Shown here in pieces: positions 9,005-18,020 of a stretch of 64,000 nt of DNA. Source of the DNA: Halobiforma lacisalsi AJ5 (GTDB taxonomy: Archaea; Halobacteriota; Halobacteria; Halobacteriales; Natrialbaceae); the NCBI RefSeq assembly GCF_000226975.2, contig NZ_CP019285.1:3410001-3474000 (forward strand), given 5' to 3'. Position numbers and translations under genes: made by a program. Under the pieces are notes generated by a model, which was given only the letters and a program-made list of their open reading frames with translations, ran no database searches and was not told the origin of the DNA. The stretch's first letter is position 1, and every line of letters begins with the position of its first letter.

Positions 9005-9993
9005 CTGGACGAACGGCTGCAGTCACCGGCGCCACCGGCTTCCTCGGTACGCACCTCTGCGAACGGCTGCTCGCGGACGGCTGGGCGGTGCGCGGGCTGA
9101 GCCGGCCGAGTTCGGACCGCGGTCGCCTCGCCGACTCGGAGGTCGAGTGGTACGTCGGCGACCTCTTCGACGGGCCGACGCTGCGCTCGCTCGTCGACGG
9201 CGCGGACGCGGTCTTTCACCTTGCCGGCGTCGGCCTCTGGAGCGCCGATCCGGACACCGTCGTTCGCGTCAACCGGGACGGCACGGCGAACGTACTCGAG
9301 GCCTGCCGGGACTCTGACGACGTCGGCCGCCTCGTGTTCACCAGCACGGCGGGCACCCGCCGACCAGGCAACGGCGACGCGTTCGCGGACGAGGAAGACG
9401 TCGCGGACCCGATCGGTGCCTACCAGGAGGGGAAGGCGGCCGCCGAGCGGCTGGTCGATCGCTACGCGGACGGCGACGACGGCGGCGACGCGGTCACCGT
9501 CCACCCGACCTCGGTCTTCGGACCCGGCGACGAGTCGTTTACGCCGCAACTACTGGCGATGGGCCTCGAGCCGACGATGCCGGCCCACCTCCCCGGCGGG
9601 TTGAGCATCGTCGGCGTCGACGACGTCGTCGACGGCATCGTGCGGGCCTACGAGCGCGGCGAGACCGGCGACCACTACATCCTCGGCGGCGAGAACCTCA
9701 CGTACGATCGCGCGGTCCGGCGGATCGCCGACGCGGCCAACGGGTCAGCGATGCCGGCACGGGTCCGCGTCCCCGCGACAGCGATCCGTGCGGCCGGCCC
9801 AGTCGCGGAGACGGTCGGGGCGGTCACGAACCGGCAGGTCTTCCCGTTCAACCGTGACATGGCCCGGCTGGCGACCGAGCGCCTGTTCTACACCTCGCAG
9901 AAGGCGAGCGAGGAGCTCGGCTACGAGTACCGGCCGCTGGAAGCTCACCTCCCCGAGACCCTCGAGTGGTACCGAGAGGAATTCATGGACTAA
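9001..9993 (+). CDS. NAD-dependent epimerase/dehydratase (extended SDR)
   Basis: 330 residues. TGATGFLGTHL at 9-19 is the GxxGxxG cofactor motif, FTSTAG near 113-118 supplies the Ser/Thr and Y141-x-x-x-K145 is the SDR catalytic pair. The family acts on NDP-sugars or related alcohols and ketones. ATG 9001 overlaps the stop of the DUF362 gene (ATGA), so the true N-terminus is here and not the long fused frame that begins at 8062. Third gene of the operon beginning at 6887. Confidence 0.88.
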   Translation: MTGRTAAVTGATGFLGTHLCERLLADGWAVRGLSRPSSDRGRLADSEVEWYVGDLFDGPTLRSLVDGADAVFHLAGVGLWSADPDTVVRVNRDGTANVLEACRDSDDVGRLVFTSTAGTRRPGNGDAFADEEDVADPIGAYQEGKAAAERLVDRYADGDDGGDAVTVHPTSVFGPGDESFTPQLLAMGLEPTMPAHLPGGLSIVGVDDVVDGIVRAYERGETGDHYILGGENLTYDRAVRRIADAANGSAMPARVRVPATAIRAAGPVAETVGAVTNRQVFPFNRDMARLATERLFYTSQKASEELGYEYRPLEAHLPETLEWYREEFMD

Positions 9994-10031
9994 TCCCCTG
10001 TAACGGCCCCGAGAGCGCCTGTACGGTTCCT

Positions 10032-10040
10032 ATTACAAAG
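10032..10040 (+). promoter_or_regulatory. ATTACAAAG element, 25 bases before ATG 10066
   Basis: Variant ATTACAAAG followed by CCCG, as at 6852. The spacing of 25 bases selects ATG 10066 over the upstream TTG 10054. Confidence 0.5.
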
Positions 10041-10065
10041 CCCGGAGCGGCCCTTGAGGAACCCG

Positions 10066-11178
10066 ATGCGGATTCTGGTCTTCGCGAACACGCCTGCACA
10101 CGTCCACCTGTACCGTCACGCCGTCGATCGACTCTCGGACGCGGGCCACGAGGTCCTCGTCCTGACCCGTGAGTACGCCTGTACGACCGACCTACTCGAG
10201 TTCTACGGCCTCCCCTACCGACGCTACGGCGAACACGACGTGGCTGCCTCCTCCACGCTTTCGATCGCTCGGGAACTCGGCGATCAGATAGTCTCGATCG
10301 TCCGCGAGGCGCTGCGGTTCGAGCCGGACGTCGTCTTCGGGCGGGGCCCCTACGCTTCCCTCGCGGGAACGGTCGCTCGAGCGCCGACCGTGCTCGTGCT
10401 CGACGACGAACCGGGCGATTTCAACCACACCGTTTCGCGACCGTTCGCCGACTGTATCCTCTCGCCGCGGGTGACGCGTCGGGATCTCGGCGATTCCCAC
10501 TACACCTTCGACGGCTTCAAGGAGTGTGCGTATCTCCACCCGGAGGTCTTCGAGGCCGACGGCGCGGTCCGCGAGTACCTCGGCGTCGACGAGGACGAGC
10601 CGTACGCGCTGGTCCGGTTCAACGCCCTCGACGCGCTCCACGACGCGGGCCTCGAGGGGTTCACCCGGCAACAGCGGCGGGACCTGATCGATCGGCTGAG
10701 CGAGCGTGCGACCGTCTTCGTCTCGGACGAGGGCGGCGAGATGGACCTGCGGAACCTGCCCGCCCGACCGTACGATCTCCATCCCGCACTGATCCACGAC
10801 GCGATGGCCGAGGCGTCGCTGCTGATCGCCGACACGGGGACGATGGTCACCGAGGCGGGCCTGCTCGGGACGCCGGCACTGCGATATCGGGGCACCGACG
10901 ACCACGAGTACGGCGAGTTCCGGGAACTCGAGCGGGTCGGCCTCGCCGAACAGTTCGACGGCTACGCCGGGGTCCGGGACCGTGCAATAGAGTTGCTCGC
11001 AGACGACGGGGCCGACGCCCGCTGGCGACGGCGGCGCCGGACCTACGTCGGGGACCTCGTGAACCTGACCGACCTGCTGGTCGACGTGGCGGAAGCGGCG
11101 GGCGACCTCGAGGAACTCGAGCGGTCCTCGAGGGCGGTGCTGCGGCCGGCGTCGGCCACGGCGTCGGGGCGTCCGTAG
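10066..11178 (+). CDS. DUF354 family protein, GT-B-like glycosyltransferase or epimerase fold
   Basis: 370 residues. MRILVFANTPAHVHLYRHAV is the DUF354 N-terminus, and RFEPDVVFGRGPYASLAGTVAR, LDDEPGDFNH and IADTGTMVTEAGLLGTPALRYRG (a nucleotide-sugar-type loop near residue 265) follow. The family resembles UDP-GlcNAc 2-epimerase and MurG-like GT-B proteins and is common in archaeal glycan loci. No membrane segment or signal peptide is visible, so it probably acts at the inner membrane face. It is transcribed from its own ATTACAAAG promoter and is convergent with the TRIC-like gene. Activity is inferred only. Confidence 0.8.
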   Translation: MRILVFANTPAHVHLYRHAVDRLSDAGHEVLVLTREYACTTDLLEFYGLPYRRYGEHDVAASSTLSIARELGDQIVSIVREALRFEPDVVFGRGPYASLAGTVARAPTVLVLDDEPGDFNHTVSRPFADCILSPRVTRRDLGDSHYTFDGFKECAYLHPEVFEADGAVREYLGVDEDEPYALVRFNALDALHDAGLEGFTRQQRRDLIDRLSERATVFVSDEGGEMDLRNLPARPYDLHPALIHDAMAEASLLIADTGTMVTEAGLLGTPALRYRGTDDHEYGEFRELERVGLAEQFDGYAGVRDRAIELLADDGADARWRRRRRTYVGDLVNLTDLLVDVAEAAGDLEELERSSRAVLRPASATASGRP

Positions 11179-11206
11179 TCCGTCGCTCGGAGAACGTTCG
11201 CGCCCG

Positions 11207-11878
11207 CTATTCGTCGGTCGCTCGATTGCCGATCAACCCGAGCGTCTGCATCGTCGGGAGGTGCCAGCCGTACGTCACCGCCGCCAGCCGCGTCCCGACG
11301 GTCACGGTCGCACAGAGCGCCGCGGCGGTGGTACCCGCCGCGCCCACAGTGACCGCCGCCCAGTACGCGCTCCCGCCCAGGACCGCACAGCTCGCGTAGA
11401 AGTCGTCGAAGAGGATGAAGGGCGCACGATCGAGGAGGACGTCGGCGACTGCGCCGCCGCCGACCGCGTTGATCGTGGCGATCGCGACGACGCCGAACGC
11501 CGAGACGTTCGCTTCGGTCGCGACGATCGCGCCGGTCGTGGCGAAGGCCGCGAGTCCGACGGCGTCGGAGACGAGCGTGATGGGGTGGGTGTCGGGCGAC
11601 GACAGGACGGCGCTCAGGCCGATCGCCAGGCCGACGCCGATCAGCCCCAGCGCGATCTCGATCGGTGACTGCAGCGCCAGCGGCACCCGGCTCACGAGGA
11701 GATCACGGGTCGCTCCGCCGGCGAAGGCCATCGCCAGCCCGACGACGGCGATCCCGAACAGATCGAACTCCTCGCGGATCGCCTTCGAGGAGCCCACGAG
11801 CGCGAACGCGATCAGGCCGACCGTGTTCATGACGGCGAACGGGTCTCCGAACGCGACTGCGACGAACTCCCGGATCAC
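11207..11878 (-). CDS. TRIC/UPF0126-type membrane protein
   Basis: About 223 residues from GTG 11878, with seven hydrophobic segments. The two halves each carry the family signature: GLIAFALVGSSKAIREEFDLFG with GGATRDLL, and AAFATTGAIVATE with INAVGGGAVADVLL. This is the YicG/UPF0126 (trimeric intracellular cation channel) family, K+-selective where tested. An ATG at 11926 would add 16 residues that look like out-of-frame sequence (CSRGPFPYLRA), so the GTG is preferred. It lies 188 bases downstream of the glycosyltransferase on the same strand and could be read through, but a functional link to it is not evident. Confidence 0.82.
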   Translation of the reverse strand: MIREFVAVAFGDPFAVMNTVGLIAFALVGSSKAIREEFDLFGIAVVGLAMAFAGGATRDLLVSRVPLALQSPIEIALGLIGVGLAIGLSAVLSSPDTHPITLVSDAVGLAAFATTGAIVATEANVSAFGVVAIATINAVGGGAVADVLLDRAPFILFDDFYASCAVLGGSAYWAAVTVGAAGTTAAALCATVTVGTRLAAVTYGWHLPTMQTLGLIGNRATDE

Positions 11879-12066
11879 TGCCCGCAGGTACGGGAAGGGA
11901 CCTCTTGAGCACTGCGCCCTCCGCAAGGGACCGCGAGAGCGCCGACCGGCATTCGAGTTGCGGACGCCGCTTGCCGCCCGTCGCTCGACGGCCGGGACCG
12001 ACTACTACTCGCTCTCGGCTCTCCCCGCGGAACGCACCGCCCTCACCCCTCCCGGGCGATCGAGAA

Positions 12067-13212
12067 TCAGTCGAGGGGTCGATTCCGTTCGGCTCGCCCG
12101 GTCGCCGCCGATCCCTCGAGTTCCCGGCTCGAGTCGGTCTCGACTGCCGGCGGCGACGTCGACCCCGAGCGAGTCACGGAGTTCGCGTCGGTCTCCGCCT
12201 CGTACTCGTAGCGGGTCACCTCGAGGTGCTCGCTCTCCTCGGCGTCCATCCGGATCGCGGTGGCCAGCGAGCAGACCCCGAGTAGCAGGGTCGCGAAGGA
12301 GGCGACCGACTCGGCGAGGGCGTCCTCGCCGCGGAGCAGTCGCCTCATCGAACCTGCCAGTCCGGCCGCGCCACCGGCCATCCCGGCCGTCCCGGTGCCG
12401 TAGAAGACCACGGCGGGATGGAATCCTTCGACGACGTAGCGGCGCTTGAGCCGCCACAAGAAGCTTTGCAGCAGGAGGAGGGAGACGTACCGGACGAACG
12501 ACGTGTACTCGATGCTGCTCTCCTCGTCGCCGTAGACGGCCGACATGGCGACGTCCGCCACCCGTAGTCCCTCGACGTTCAGGTGCGTGAGGATGTGATT
12601 GAGGAAGCCGTACTCGTCCGTGATCTCCTCGAGGTCGAGTTCCTCGATCGCCTCCCGCGAGATGGCGGTGTAGCCGTTCTGCGGGTCGCCGATCGTCCAG
12701 TAGCCGGAGGCGAACTTCGAGAGCCCGGTCAGCATGGCGTTGCCGACGAACCGGAACGTCGACATCCCCTCGCGGTCCTCGGGGTAGAGCAACCGGTTCC
12801 CCTTCGCGTAGTCGGCCTCGCCGGTGACGACGGGGTCGATGATCCGGTCCAAAATCTCGGGGTCCATCTGGCCGTCCCCGTTCATCACGGCGACGACGTC
12901 GATGCCGTCGGCCGCGGCCCGCCGGTAGCCGGTCTTGACCGCTGCACCGTAGCCGCGGTTCTCGTCGTGCCGGATGGGGACGACGCGTCGCCCGTCGCCG
13001 CCGTCTGCGACCGCCAGTTCGTGACCGGGCTCGGTCGACTCGTTGATCCGCTCGGCGACCCGGGTGATCACCTCCCAGCTATCGTCCGGCGAGGCGTCGT
13101 CGACCGCGTAGATCCGGTCGACGTACTCGGGGACGGTCTCGATGACCCGTCCGACGAACGACGCTTCCTGATAGGCCGTGACCACGACGGCGATCGATTT
13201 ACCCTTGTACAT
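12067..13212 (-). CDS. Family 2 glycosyltransferase with C-terminal membrane segments
   Basis: 381 residues. VVVTAYQEASFVGRVIETVP and DRIYAVDDASPDDSWE near 10-40 are the GT2 nucleotide-sugar domain, with DD metal binding and MNGDGQMDPE as the DxD-like motif near 115. NRGYGAAVKTGYRRA is typical of dolichol/polyprenyl-phosphate hexose synthases. Around residues 250-340 lie hydrophobic segments and an acidic tail. It probably loads a sugar onto a lipid carrier or extends a lipid-linked glycan. ATG 13212 is chosen because GGAGGAA stands just before it; ATG 13224 is an alternative. It is the last gene of the Wbp-like operon and overlaps the dehydrogenase by 14 bases. Confidence 0.87.
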   Translation of the reverse strand: MYKGKSIAVVVTAYQEASFVGRVIETVPEYVDRIYAVDDASPDDSWEVITRVAERINESTEPGHELAVADGGDGRRVVPIRHDENRGYGAAVKTGYRRAAADGIDVVAVMNGDGQMDPEILDRIIDPVVTGEADYAKGNRLLYPEDREGMSTFRFVGNAMLTGLSKFASGYWTIGDPQNGYTAISREAIEELDLEEITDEYGFLNHILTHLNVEGLRVADVAMSAVYGDEESSIEYTSFVRYVSLLLLQSFLWRLKRRYVVEGFHPAVVFYGTGTAGMAGGAAGLAGSMRRLLRGEDALAESVASFATLLLGVCSLATAIRMDAEESEHLEVTRYEYEAETDANSVTRSGSTSPPAVETDSSRELEGSAATGRAERNRPLD

Positions 13213-14701
13213 CGTTTCCTCCATCGGTTCTGCTGACTTCGGTCGGGTCCGCGCTCGTTTCCGGTGGCTCTCGAGGGGCGTCGTCGGCTTCCACGGCCGT
13301 GTCCGGCCGCGGCGCGCGTCCCGACGCGGACCCCGCGAGCGTGTACTCGCGGTGTTCCGTCCCGTCGAGGTCGACGGCGTCCCGGCCGTCGACGACCACC
13401 ATCGGCTCGAGGTCTGCCCACTCAATGCGGTCGAACTCCTCGTGTGGGGTCACGAGCACGGCGGCGTCGAACGACTCCGACTCGAGGTCGTCGATCCCGA
13501 CGGGACGGGCGCAGTAGTCTGCGGGATCCACCAGGGGATCGACGCCGGCCACGTCCGCGCGCCTGTCGTGCAGTTCGTCGATCACGCCGAGCGCGGGCGA
13601 CGCGCGGGTCTCCTCGACGCCCGGACGGTAGGTGATCCCGAGCACGACCACCGACGCGTCCGCGAGGTCGGTTCCCTCGGCCGCGAGTTCCCGCTCGAGG
13701 CGGTCGACGACGACGGTCGGCATGGTGTCGTTGACGCGCCGGGCGGTCCGTGTCAGGTCCATCGGCTCTCGGGCCTTCGACAGCAGGAAGTGCGGGTAGT
13801 ACGGAATACAGTGGCCGCCGACGCCGGGGCCGGGGTCGTGGAGCTGACACATCGGCAGGTCGTTGGCCGTCCCGATCGCCTCCCGGACGGAGATCCCGAG
13901 TTCGTCGGCGAGACGCCCCAGTTCGTTGGCCAGGGCGATGTTGACGTCCCGGTAGATCCCCTCGGAGACCTTGACGGCCTCCGCGGTCGTCGCGTCGGAG
14001 ACGGGGTGGATCTCGTTGTCCGTGATCTCGTCGTACAGCAGGCTCGCGGCGCGGGTGCTCTCCGCGTCGATCCCGCCGACGACCTTCGGGTACTCCCCGC
14101 GGATGTCCCGCAGGGCGGTGCCGGAGGACGTCCGTTCTGGACAGAACGCCAGCCCGAACTCGTCCGGATCGAGGCCGCTCTCGCTCGCCAGGTGGGGCTC
14201 GAGGACGTCCCGGCAGGTGCCCGGGGGCAGCGTCGACTCGGCGATCACCAGATCGCCCGGCGACAGTCCCGCGGCGATGTCCTCGGCGACGGACTCGACG
14301 GTCGCGAGGTTCGGCTCGTTCTCCTCGTCCAGTAGCGTCGGCACGATGATCACGTGGACGCGAGCGCAGTCGGCCGCGGCAGGGCCGTCCGTTGTCGCCT
14401 CGAGTCGATCCTGCTCGACCTGTTCCGCGACGAGGTCGGCCAGCCCGGGTTCGCCGACGACGTGGCTCTCGCCCTCGTTGATCGTCTCGACGACGTCGGG
14501 ATCGACGTCGACGCCGGTGACGTCGCCGGTCGTCTCGGCGTAGACGGCCGCCAGCGGCAGGCCCATTTTGCCGAGGCCGTAGACGGCGACCGGCACGTCG
14601 CCCTCGAGCAGGTGCTCGCGCTGTCGGGACTCGGCGAGCGAGGAGTCGTACAGCGGGACGGGCGCGCTCTCCGTGGCGTCCTCGTCGGTATCCGCGGCCA
14701 T
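13199..14701 (-). CDS. wbpA: UDP-N-acetylhexosamine 6-dehydrogenase (WbpA/WecC-like)
   Basis: 500 residues. VAVYGLGKMGLPLAAVYA near 38-55 is the NAD-binding motif, FGLAFCPER near 182-190 is conserved in UDP-sugar dehydrogenases, and GGHCIPYYPH contains the catalytic Cys (about C298). The family makes UDP-uronic acids by two successive oxidations. The relation to WbpA/WecC is suggested by overall pattern and by the neighbouring 3-dehydrogenase, aminotransferase and acetyltransferase. The C-terminal 50 residues are a haloarchaeal acidic tail. Its ATG overlaps the preceding stop (TGATG), so translation is coupled. Exact hexosamine (GlcNAc or ManNAc) cannot be read from sequence. Confidence 0.85.
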   Translation of the reverse strand: MAADTDEDATESAPVPLYDSSLAESRQREHLLEGDVPVAVYGLGKMGLPLAAVYAETTGDVTGVDVDPDVVETINEGESHVVGEPGLADLVAEQVEQDRLEATTDGPAAADCARVHVIIVPTLLDEENEPNLATVESVAEDIAAGLSPGDLVIAESTLPPGTCRDVLEPHLASESGLDPDEFGLAFCPERTSSGTALRDIRGEYPKVVGGIDAESTRAASLLYDEITDNEIHPVSDATTAEAVKVSEGIYRDVNIALANELGRLADELGISVREAIGTANDLPMCQLHDPGPGVGGHCIPYYPHFLLSKAREPMDLTRTARRVNDTMPTVVVDRLERELAAEGTDLADASVVVLGITYRPGVEETRASPALGVIDELHDRRADVAGVDPLVDPADYCARPVGIDDLESESFDAAVLVTPHEEFDRIEWADLEPMVVVDGRDAVDLDGTEHREYTLAGSASGRAPRPDTAVEADDAPREPPETSADPTEVSRTDGGNDVQG

Positions 14702-15741
14702 CAGATCTCCACCTCCCGGTCCTGGCTCGGATCCTGCGCTCGTTCGTGGTCCTGACTCGACCGGTCGGCGTCGACCAGCGAGTCGATCGCCAACACCGTC
14801 TCGAGCGCCTCGATTCCGTCCTCGGGGGTGACCTCGGGCTCCGTACCCGACCGGACGGACTCGACGAACGACTCGAGTTCGTGGCGCAGCGGCTCGCCGT
14901 TGTCGATCCGCGGGCGCTCGACGACGCTCTCGTGTCGGTAGCGGTTCTGCCCCTCGTCGTTGACGTACTCGGGGTAGGAGTCGCGGTGGATCAGCACGGA
15001 CTGCTCGAGGAAGTCCACCTCGACGAAACACTCCCGGGCGGTTACCGAGAGCTTCCGTACTTTCTTCTGGGTGACGCGGCTCGCGGTCAGCGTGGCGACG
15101 ACGTCGTCGTACTCCATCGTCGCCGTCGCGTACCGGCCGTCCGGGGTGCCCATCGCAGCCACCGAGTCCGGCGAGGCCCCGAGCAGCGAGCCGACGATAT
15201 CGACGTCGTGAACCATCAGGTCGAAGACGACGTTACCGGGCGCGGTGCGATCGATCGGCGGCCCGAGCCGTTCGGCCTCGAGGCTGATCACCTCGAGGTC
15301 GTCGATCAGGTCGGCCATCGTCCGTACCGCCGGATTGAACCGCTCGATGTGGCCCACCTGGAGGACGAGTCCGCGCTCGTGAGCCGTGCGGGCCAGTTCC
15401 CGGCCCTGTTCGACCGTCTGGGCGATCGGTTTCTCGACCAGGACGTGGACGTCCGCCTCGAGACAGCGCGAGACGACCTCGTGGTGGGCGGGCGTCGGCA
15501 CCGCGACGGTGACCACGTCACAGCGCTCGAGCAGCGTCTCGAGGGGGACCGAGTCGGTGCCGTACTCCTCGGCGACGCGTTCGGCGACGTCGGCGTCGTG
15601 ATCCGAGATCCCCGCGAGCGTGACGCCGGGGAGTTCGCTGTAGACGCGCGCGTGGTTCTCGCCCATCGCACCGACGCCGACGACGCCCGCGCGGACAGCC
15701 CGCGACATCGGCGTGGACGTGGAGAGTTTGTGTTCGCTCAT
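14701..15741 (-). CDS. wbpB: UDP-GlcNAcA 3-dehydrogenase-like Gfo/Idh protein (WbpB-like)
   Basis: 346 residues. VVGVGAMGENHARVYSEL near 20-37 is the Rossmann motif and VHVLVEKPIA gives E103-K104-P105. GHIERFNPAVRTM and NVVFDLMVHDVDI are typical of WbpB/WlbA-type sugar-3-dehydrogenases, which oxidise C3 of UDP-GlcNAcA so that an amino group can be added. The ATG overlaps the stop of the aminotransferase gene. It is distinct from the Gfo/Idh protein at 6887. Confidence 0.84.
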   Translation of the reverse strand: MSEHKLSTSTPMSRAVRAGVVGVGAMGENHARVYSELPGVTLAGISDHDADVAERVAEEYGTDSVPLETLLERCDVVTVAVPTPAHHEVVSRCLEADVHVLVEKPIAQTVEQGRELARTAHERGLVLQVGHIERFNPAVRTMADLIDDLEVISLEAERLGPPIDRTAPGNVVFDLMVHDVDIVGSLLGASPDSVAAMGTPDGRYATATMEYDDVVATLTASRVTQKKVRKLSVTARECFVEVDFLEQSVLIHRDSYPEYVNDEGQNRYRHESVVERPRIDNGEPLRHELESFVESVRSGTEPEVTPEDGIEALETVLAIDSLVDADRSSQDHERAQDPSQDREVEI

Positions 15742-16979
15742 TCGTAGTGTTCGTAAACTGCGTCGACGACCGTTCGGCGATCCGATTCGGAGACGCCCGG
15801 GTGGACGGGCAGGGAGAGGACCTCGTCGGCCGCCCGTTCGGCCTCGGGGAACCGCGCCGCGGCCGTGCTGACGGTCTCGTAGGCCGGCTGGCGGTGGATC
15901 GGCGTCCCGTAGTAAACCGCGGTATCGACCCCGCGGTCCTCGAGCGTCTCCGCGAGGGCGTCCCGGTCGTCGGTCCGGATCGTGTACTGGTGGTAGACGT
16001 GCCGGTAGCCGGCCGGTACCGTCGGCGTCTCGACCGGCAGGTCGGCGAATTCCTCGTCGTAGTAGGCCGCGTTTTCCCGCCGTGCCTCGGTGAACTCGGG
16101 CAGGCGCTCGAGCTGGTGGCGGCCGATCGCCGCCGCGGGGCTGGTCAGCCGGTAGTTGTGCCCGAGTTCGACGTGGTCGTAACCGCCGGTACCGCTCTCG
16201 GCCCGGCCGTGGTTGACGTACCGGGTCACCCGCTCGGCGACGTCCTCCCGGTCGGTCGCGACCGCGCCGCCCTCACCCGTCGTCATGTTCTTCGTCGGGT
16301 AGAACGAGAAGCAGGCCGCGTCGCCGAGTTCGCCGGCCCGCTCGCCGTCGATCTCGGCCCCGTGGGCCTGGCACGCGTCCTCGAGGACGAACAGGTCGTG
16401 ATCGTCCGCGACGTCGACCAGCGCCGGCACGTCCGCGGGCAGCCCGTAGAGGTGGACCGGAAGGATCCCGACGACGTCCGACCGGTCACGGACGACCTGC
16501 TCGACGGCTTCCGGATCGAGCGTGTACGTCTCGGGATCGATATCAGCGAAGACGGGTTTGCCGCCGGCGAGTCGGATCGCGTTCGCGCTCGCGACGAACG
16601 AGAACGGGGAGGTAACGACAGCGTCGCCGCCCTCGACGCCGAGCGCCTCGAGCGCGGCGTGCAGCGCCGTCGTCCCGTTCGACGTCGCGACGGCGTCCTC
16701 GGTCCCGCAGTAGGCGGCGAACTCCTCCTCGAAGGCCCTGACTTCCGGGCCGTCCGCGAGTGTGCCGTCCTCGAGGAGCGAGGCGACGCGTTCGACGGCG
16801 GCCGGGCTGACGTCGGGATCCGCGATCGAAACGCCGTCCGAGTCGGCGTCTGCATCCATCCCCTCGACGTCTACGGTCACCTCGACCTGCGGTTCCGACC
16901 TCCCTCCGGGATTCGCGTCCGATTCGGCCTCCTGCTGCGTATCGGTATCGGTATCGGTATCGTAATTCGTGTCGGTCAT
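15738..16979 (-). CDS. wbpE: DegT/DnrJ/EryC1-type sugar aminotransferase (WbpE-like)
   Basis: 413 residues. FSFYPTKNMTTGEGG holds the PLP-binding Lys (K230), with TSNGTTALHAALEALG (99-114), EDACQAHGA (200-208) and VNHGR typical of the family. It transfers an amino group from glutamate to a keto-sugar nucleotide; with the WbpB-like neighbour, C3 of a UDP-uronic acid is likely. The first 52 residues are an unusual extension with Asp-Thr repeats (four DT units encoded by a 6-base GTATCG repeat) and a long acidic run. The start ATG 16979 overlaps the acetyltransferase stop (ATGA). Confidence 0.87.
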   Translation of the reverse strand: MTDTNYDTDTDTDTQQEAESDANPGGRSEPQVEVTVDVEGMDADADSDGVSIADPDVSPAAVERVASLLEDGTLADGPEVRAFEEEFAAYCGTEDAVATSNGTTALHAALEALGVEGGDAVVTSPFSFVASANAIRLAGGKPVFADIDPETYTLDPEAVEQVVRDRSDVVGILPVHLYGLPADVPALVDVADDHDLFVLEDACQAHGAEIDGERAGELGDAACFSFYPTKNMTTGEGGAVATDREDVAERVTRYVNHGRAESGTGGYDHVELGHNYRLTSPAAAIGRHQLERLPEFTEARRENAAYYDEEFADLPVETPTVPAGYRHVYHQYTIRTDDRDALAETLEDRGVDTAVYYGTPIHRQPAYETVSTAAARFPEAERAADEVLSLPVHPGVSESDRRTVVDAVYEHYE

Positions 16980-17563
16980 GCGATCTGATTCGTCCCGCTC
17001 AGCGGTTCGGGCAGCGGTCGGGTGGTCGCCGGCGAGCCGACCGCGAGGCTATCCGGGGGCACGTCCTCCGTCACGACGGAGCCGGCAGCTACGAACGAGT
17101 TCTCGCCGATCGTCACGCCCGGCAGCAGCGTCGCGTTCGCCCCGACCGACACCCCCGTCTCGAGGGTCGGCCCCTCGAGGTCGGTGTCGACCCGGATCGG
17201 ATACTGGTCGTTCGTCAGGACCGCCCCTGGACCGACGAAGACGTTGTCCCGGATGGTCGTCTGGGTCGGGACGTAGACGTTCGTCTGGAGGCTAACGTGG
17301 GAGCCGATCGTCGTCCGGCCGTCGATGACCGTCTTGGTGCCGACGAGGACGTCGTCGCCGATGGTGGTCGCCTCCCGGACGAGGACGTCGTGGCCGGTCG
17401 TGAATTCGTCACCGATCGTCACGTTGCCGTAGACGATCGACCCGGACCGGATCGTGGCTCCGTCGCCGATCCGCGTCGGCTCGTCGAACTCGCCGTGGCC
17501 TACCGTCGCGTCGTCCGCGATCGTACAGTCGTCGCCGCGCACGACGGGTCGCTGGCTGCTCAT
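16976..17563 (-). CDS. wbpD: Left-handed beta-helix acetyltransferase (WbpD-like)
   Basis: 195 residues made almost wholly of hexapeptide repeats (IGDGATI, IGDEFTT, IGDDVLV, IGSHVSL, VGANATL, IGENSFV). NDQYPIR and GAGS/AAGSVVTEDV are typical of the WbpD/WlbB group, which acetylates the 3-amino group of UDP-GlcNAc3NA. Cytoplasmic, trimeric by family. It is the first gene of the operon with WbpE-, WbpB-, WbpA-like enzymes and a GT2. ATG 17563 has GGAGGTGA just upstream, a strong Shine-Dalgarno sequence, and overlaps the stop of a possible leader ORF. Confidence 0.85.
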   Translation of the reverse strand: MSSQRPVVRGDDCTIADDATVGHGEFDEPTRIGDGATIRSGSIVYGNVTIGDEFTTGHDVLVREATTIGDDVLVGTKTVIDGRTTIGSHVSLQTNVYVPTQTTIRDNVFVGPGAVLTNDQYPIRVDTDLEGPTLETGVSVGANATLLPGVTIGENSFVAAGSVVTEDVPPDSLAVGSPATTRPLPEPLSGTNQIA

Positions 17564-17685
17564 CCGCTCACCTCCGTTCGTCCGCTACTGATCGGTCGAC
17601 TCGCGGGCCGGGTCGGGCGCGGGCGCGGCGGTCCCGTCGTCCGTCCCTGAACTCGTAATCGTCGTCGTAGTTGGCGCTGTGTCAT
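17560..17685 (-). CDS. Possible 41-residue leader ORF before the Wbp operon
   Basis: ATG 17685 opens an Arg/Pro-rich frame that ends in TGA overlapping ATG 17563 (ATGA). It begins 51 bases after an ATAACAAAA element, farther than the other leader ORFs. Another frame (17583-17683, ending at TAG) reads a Thr/Asp-rich sequence (TNDTAPTTTTITSSG) but has no start codon. I cannot tell which, if either, is translated. Confidence 0.25.
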   Translation of the reverse strand: MTQRQLRRRLRVQGRTTGPPRPRPTRPASRPISSGRTEVSG

Positions 17686-17736
17686 TGGTTACTCGATACC
17701 CGGGTGGGAATCGTCCTGATACAGCGGGTAACGAGG

Positions 17737-17745
17737 TTTTGTTAT
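17737..17745 (-). promoter_or_regulatory. ATAACAAAA element upstream of the Wbp operon
   Basis: ATAACAAAA on the minus strand, 173 bases before the acetyltransferase ATG. The rest of 17746-18020 shows no gene I can support. Confidence 0.4.
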
Positions 17746-18020
17746 CCCCGACCTGACGGGTCCGTAGCCACGAACTACAGGGCTCGTAACCCGCGTCTGC
17801 TCGACCCCGCGAGCGAGCGTCGCTCGCCCCCGACACCGGCGGTTCGAAAGGTTCCGATCGCTGAATCGTCGGATTAGGCGTCTGTCACGAGCTCTAACGG
17901 GTACAATTCGATTTCGATCGGGTAGCCGAGCGATAGTAAAGGGAACCCGTATGGCACTCGGTGGTGTGAGGTATCCGAACACCCCCGATCGACAGTCGAT
18001 TCGGGACCGCGAGGGCACCC

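Noticed and set aside
8062-9993. 643-residue fusion of DUF362-like protein and epimerase
   Set aside because: The middle third is Arg-rich read-through of a frameshifted gene; the epimerase has its own ATG at 9001 overlapping the DUF362 stop.
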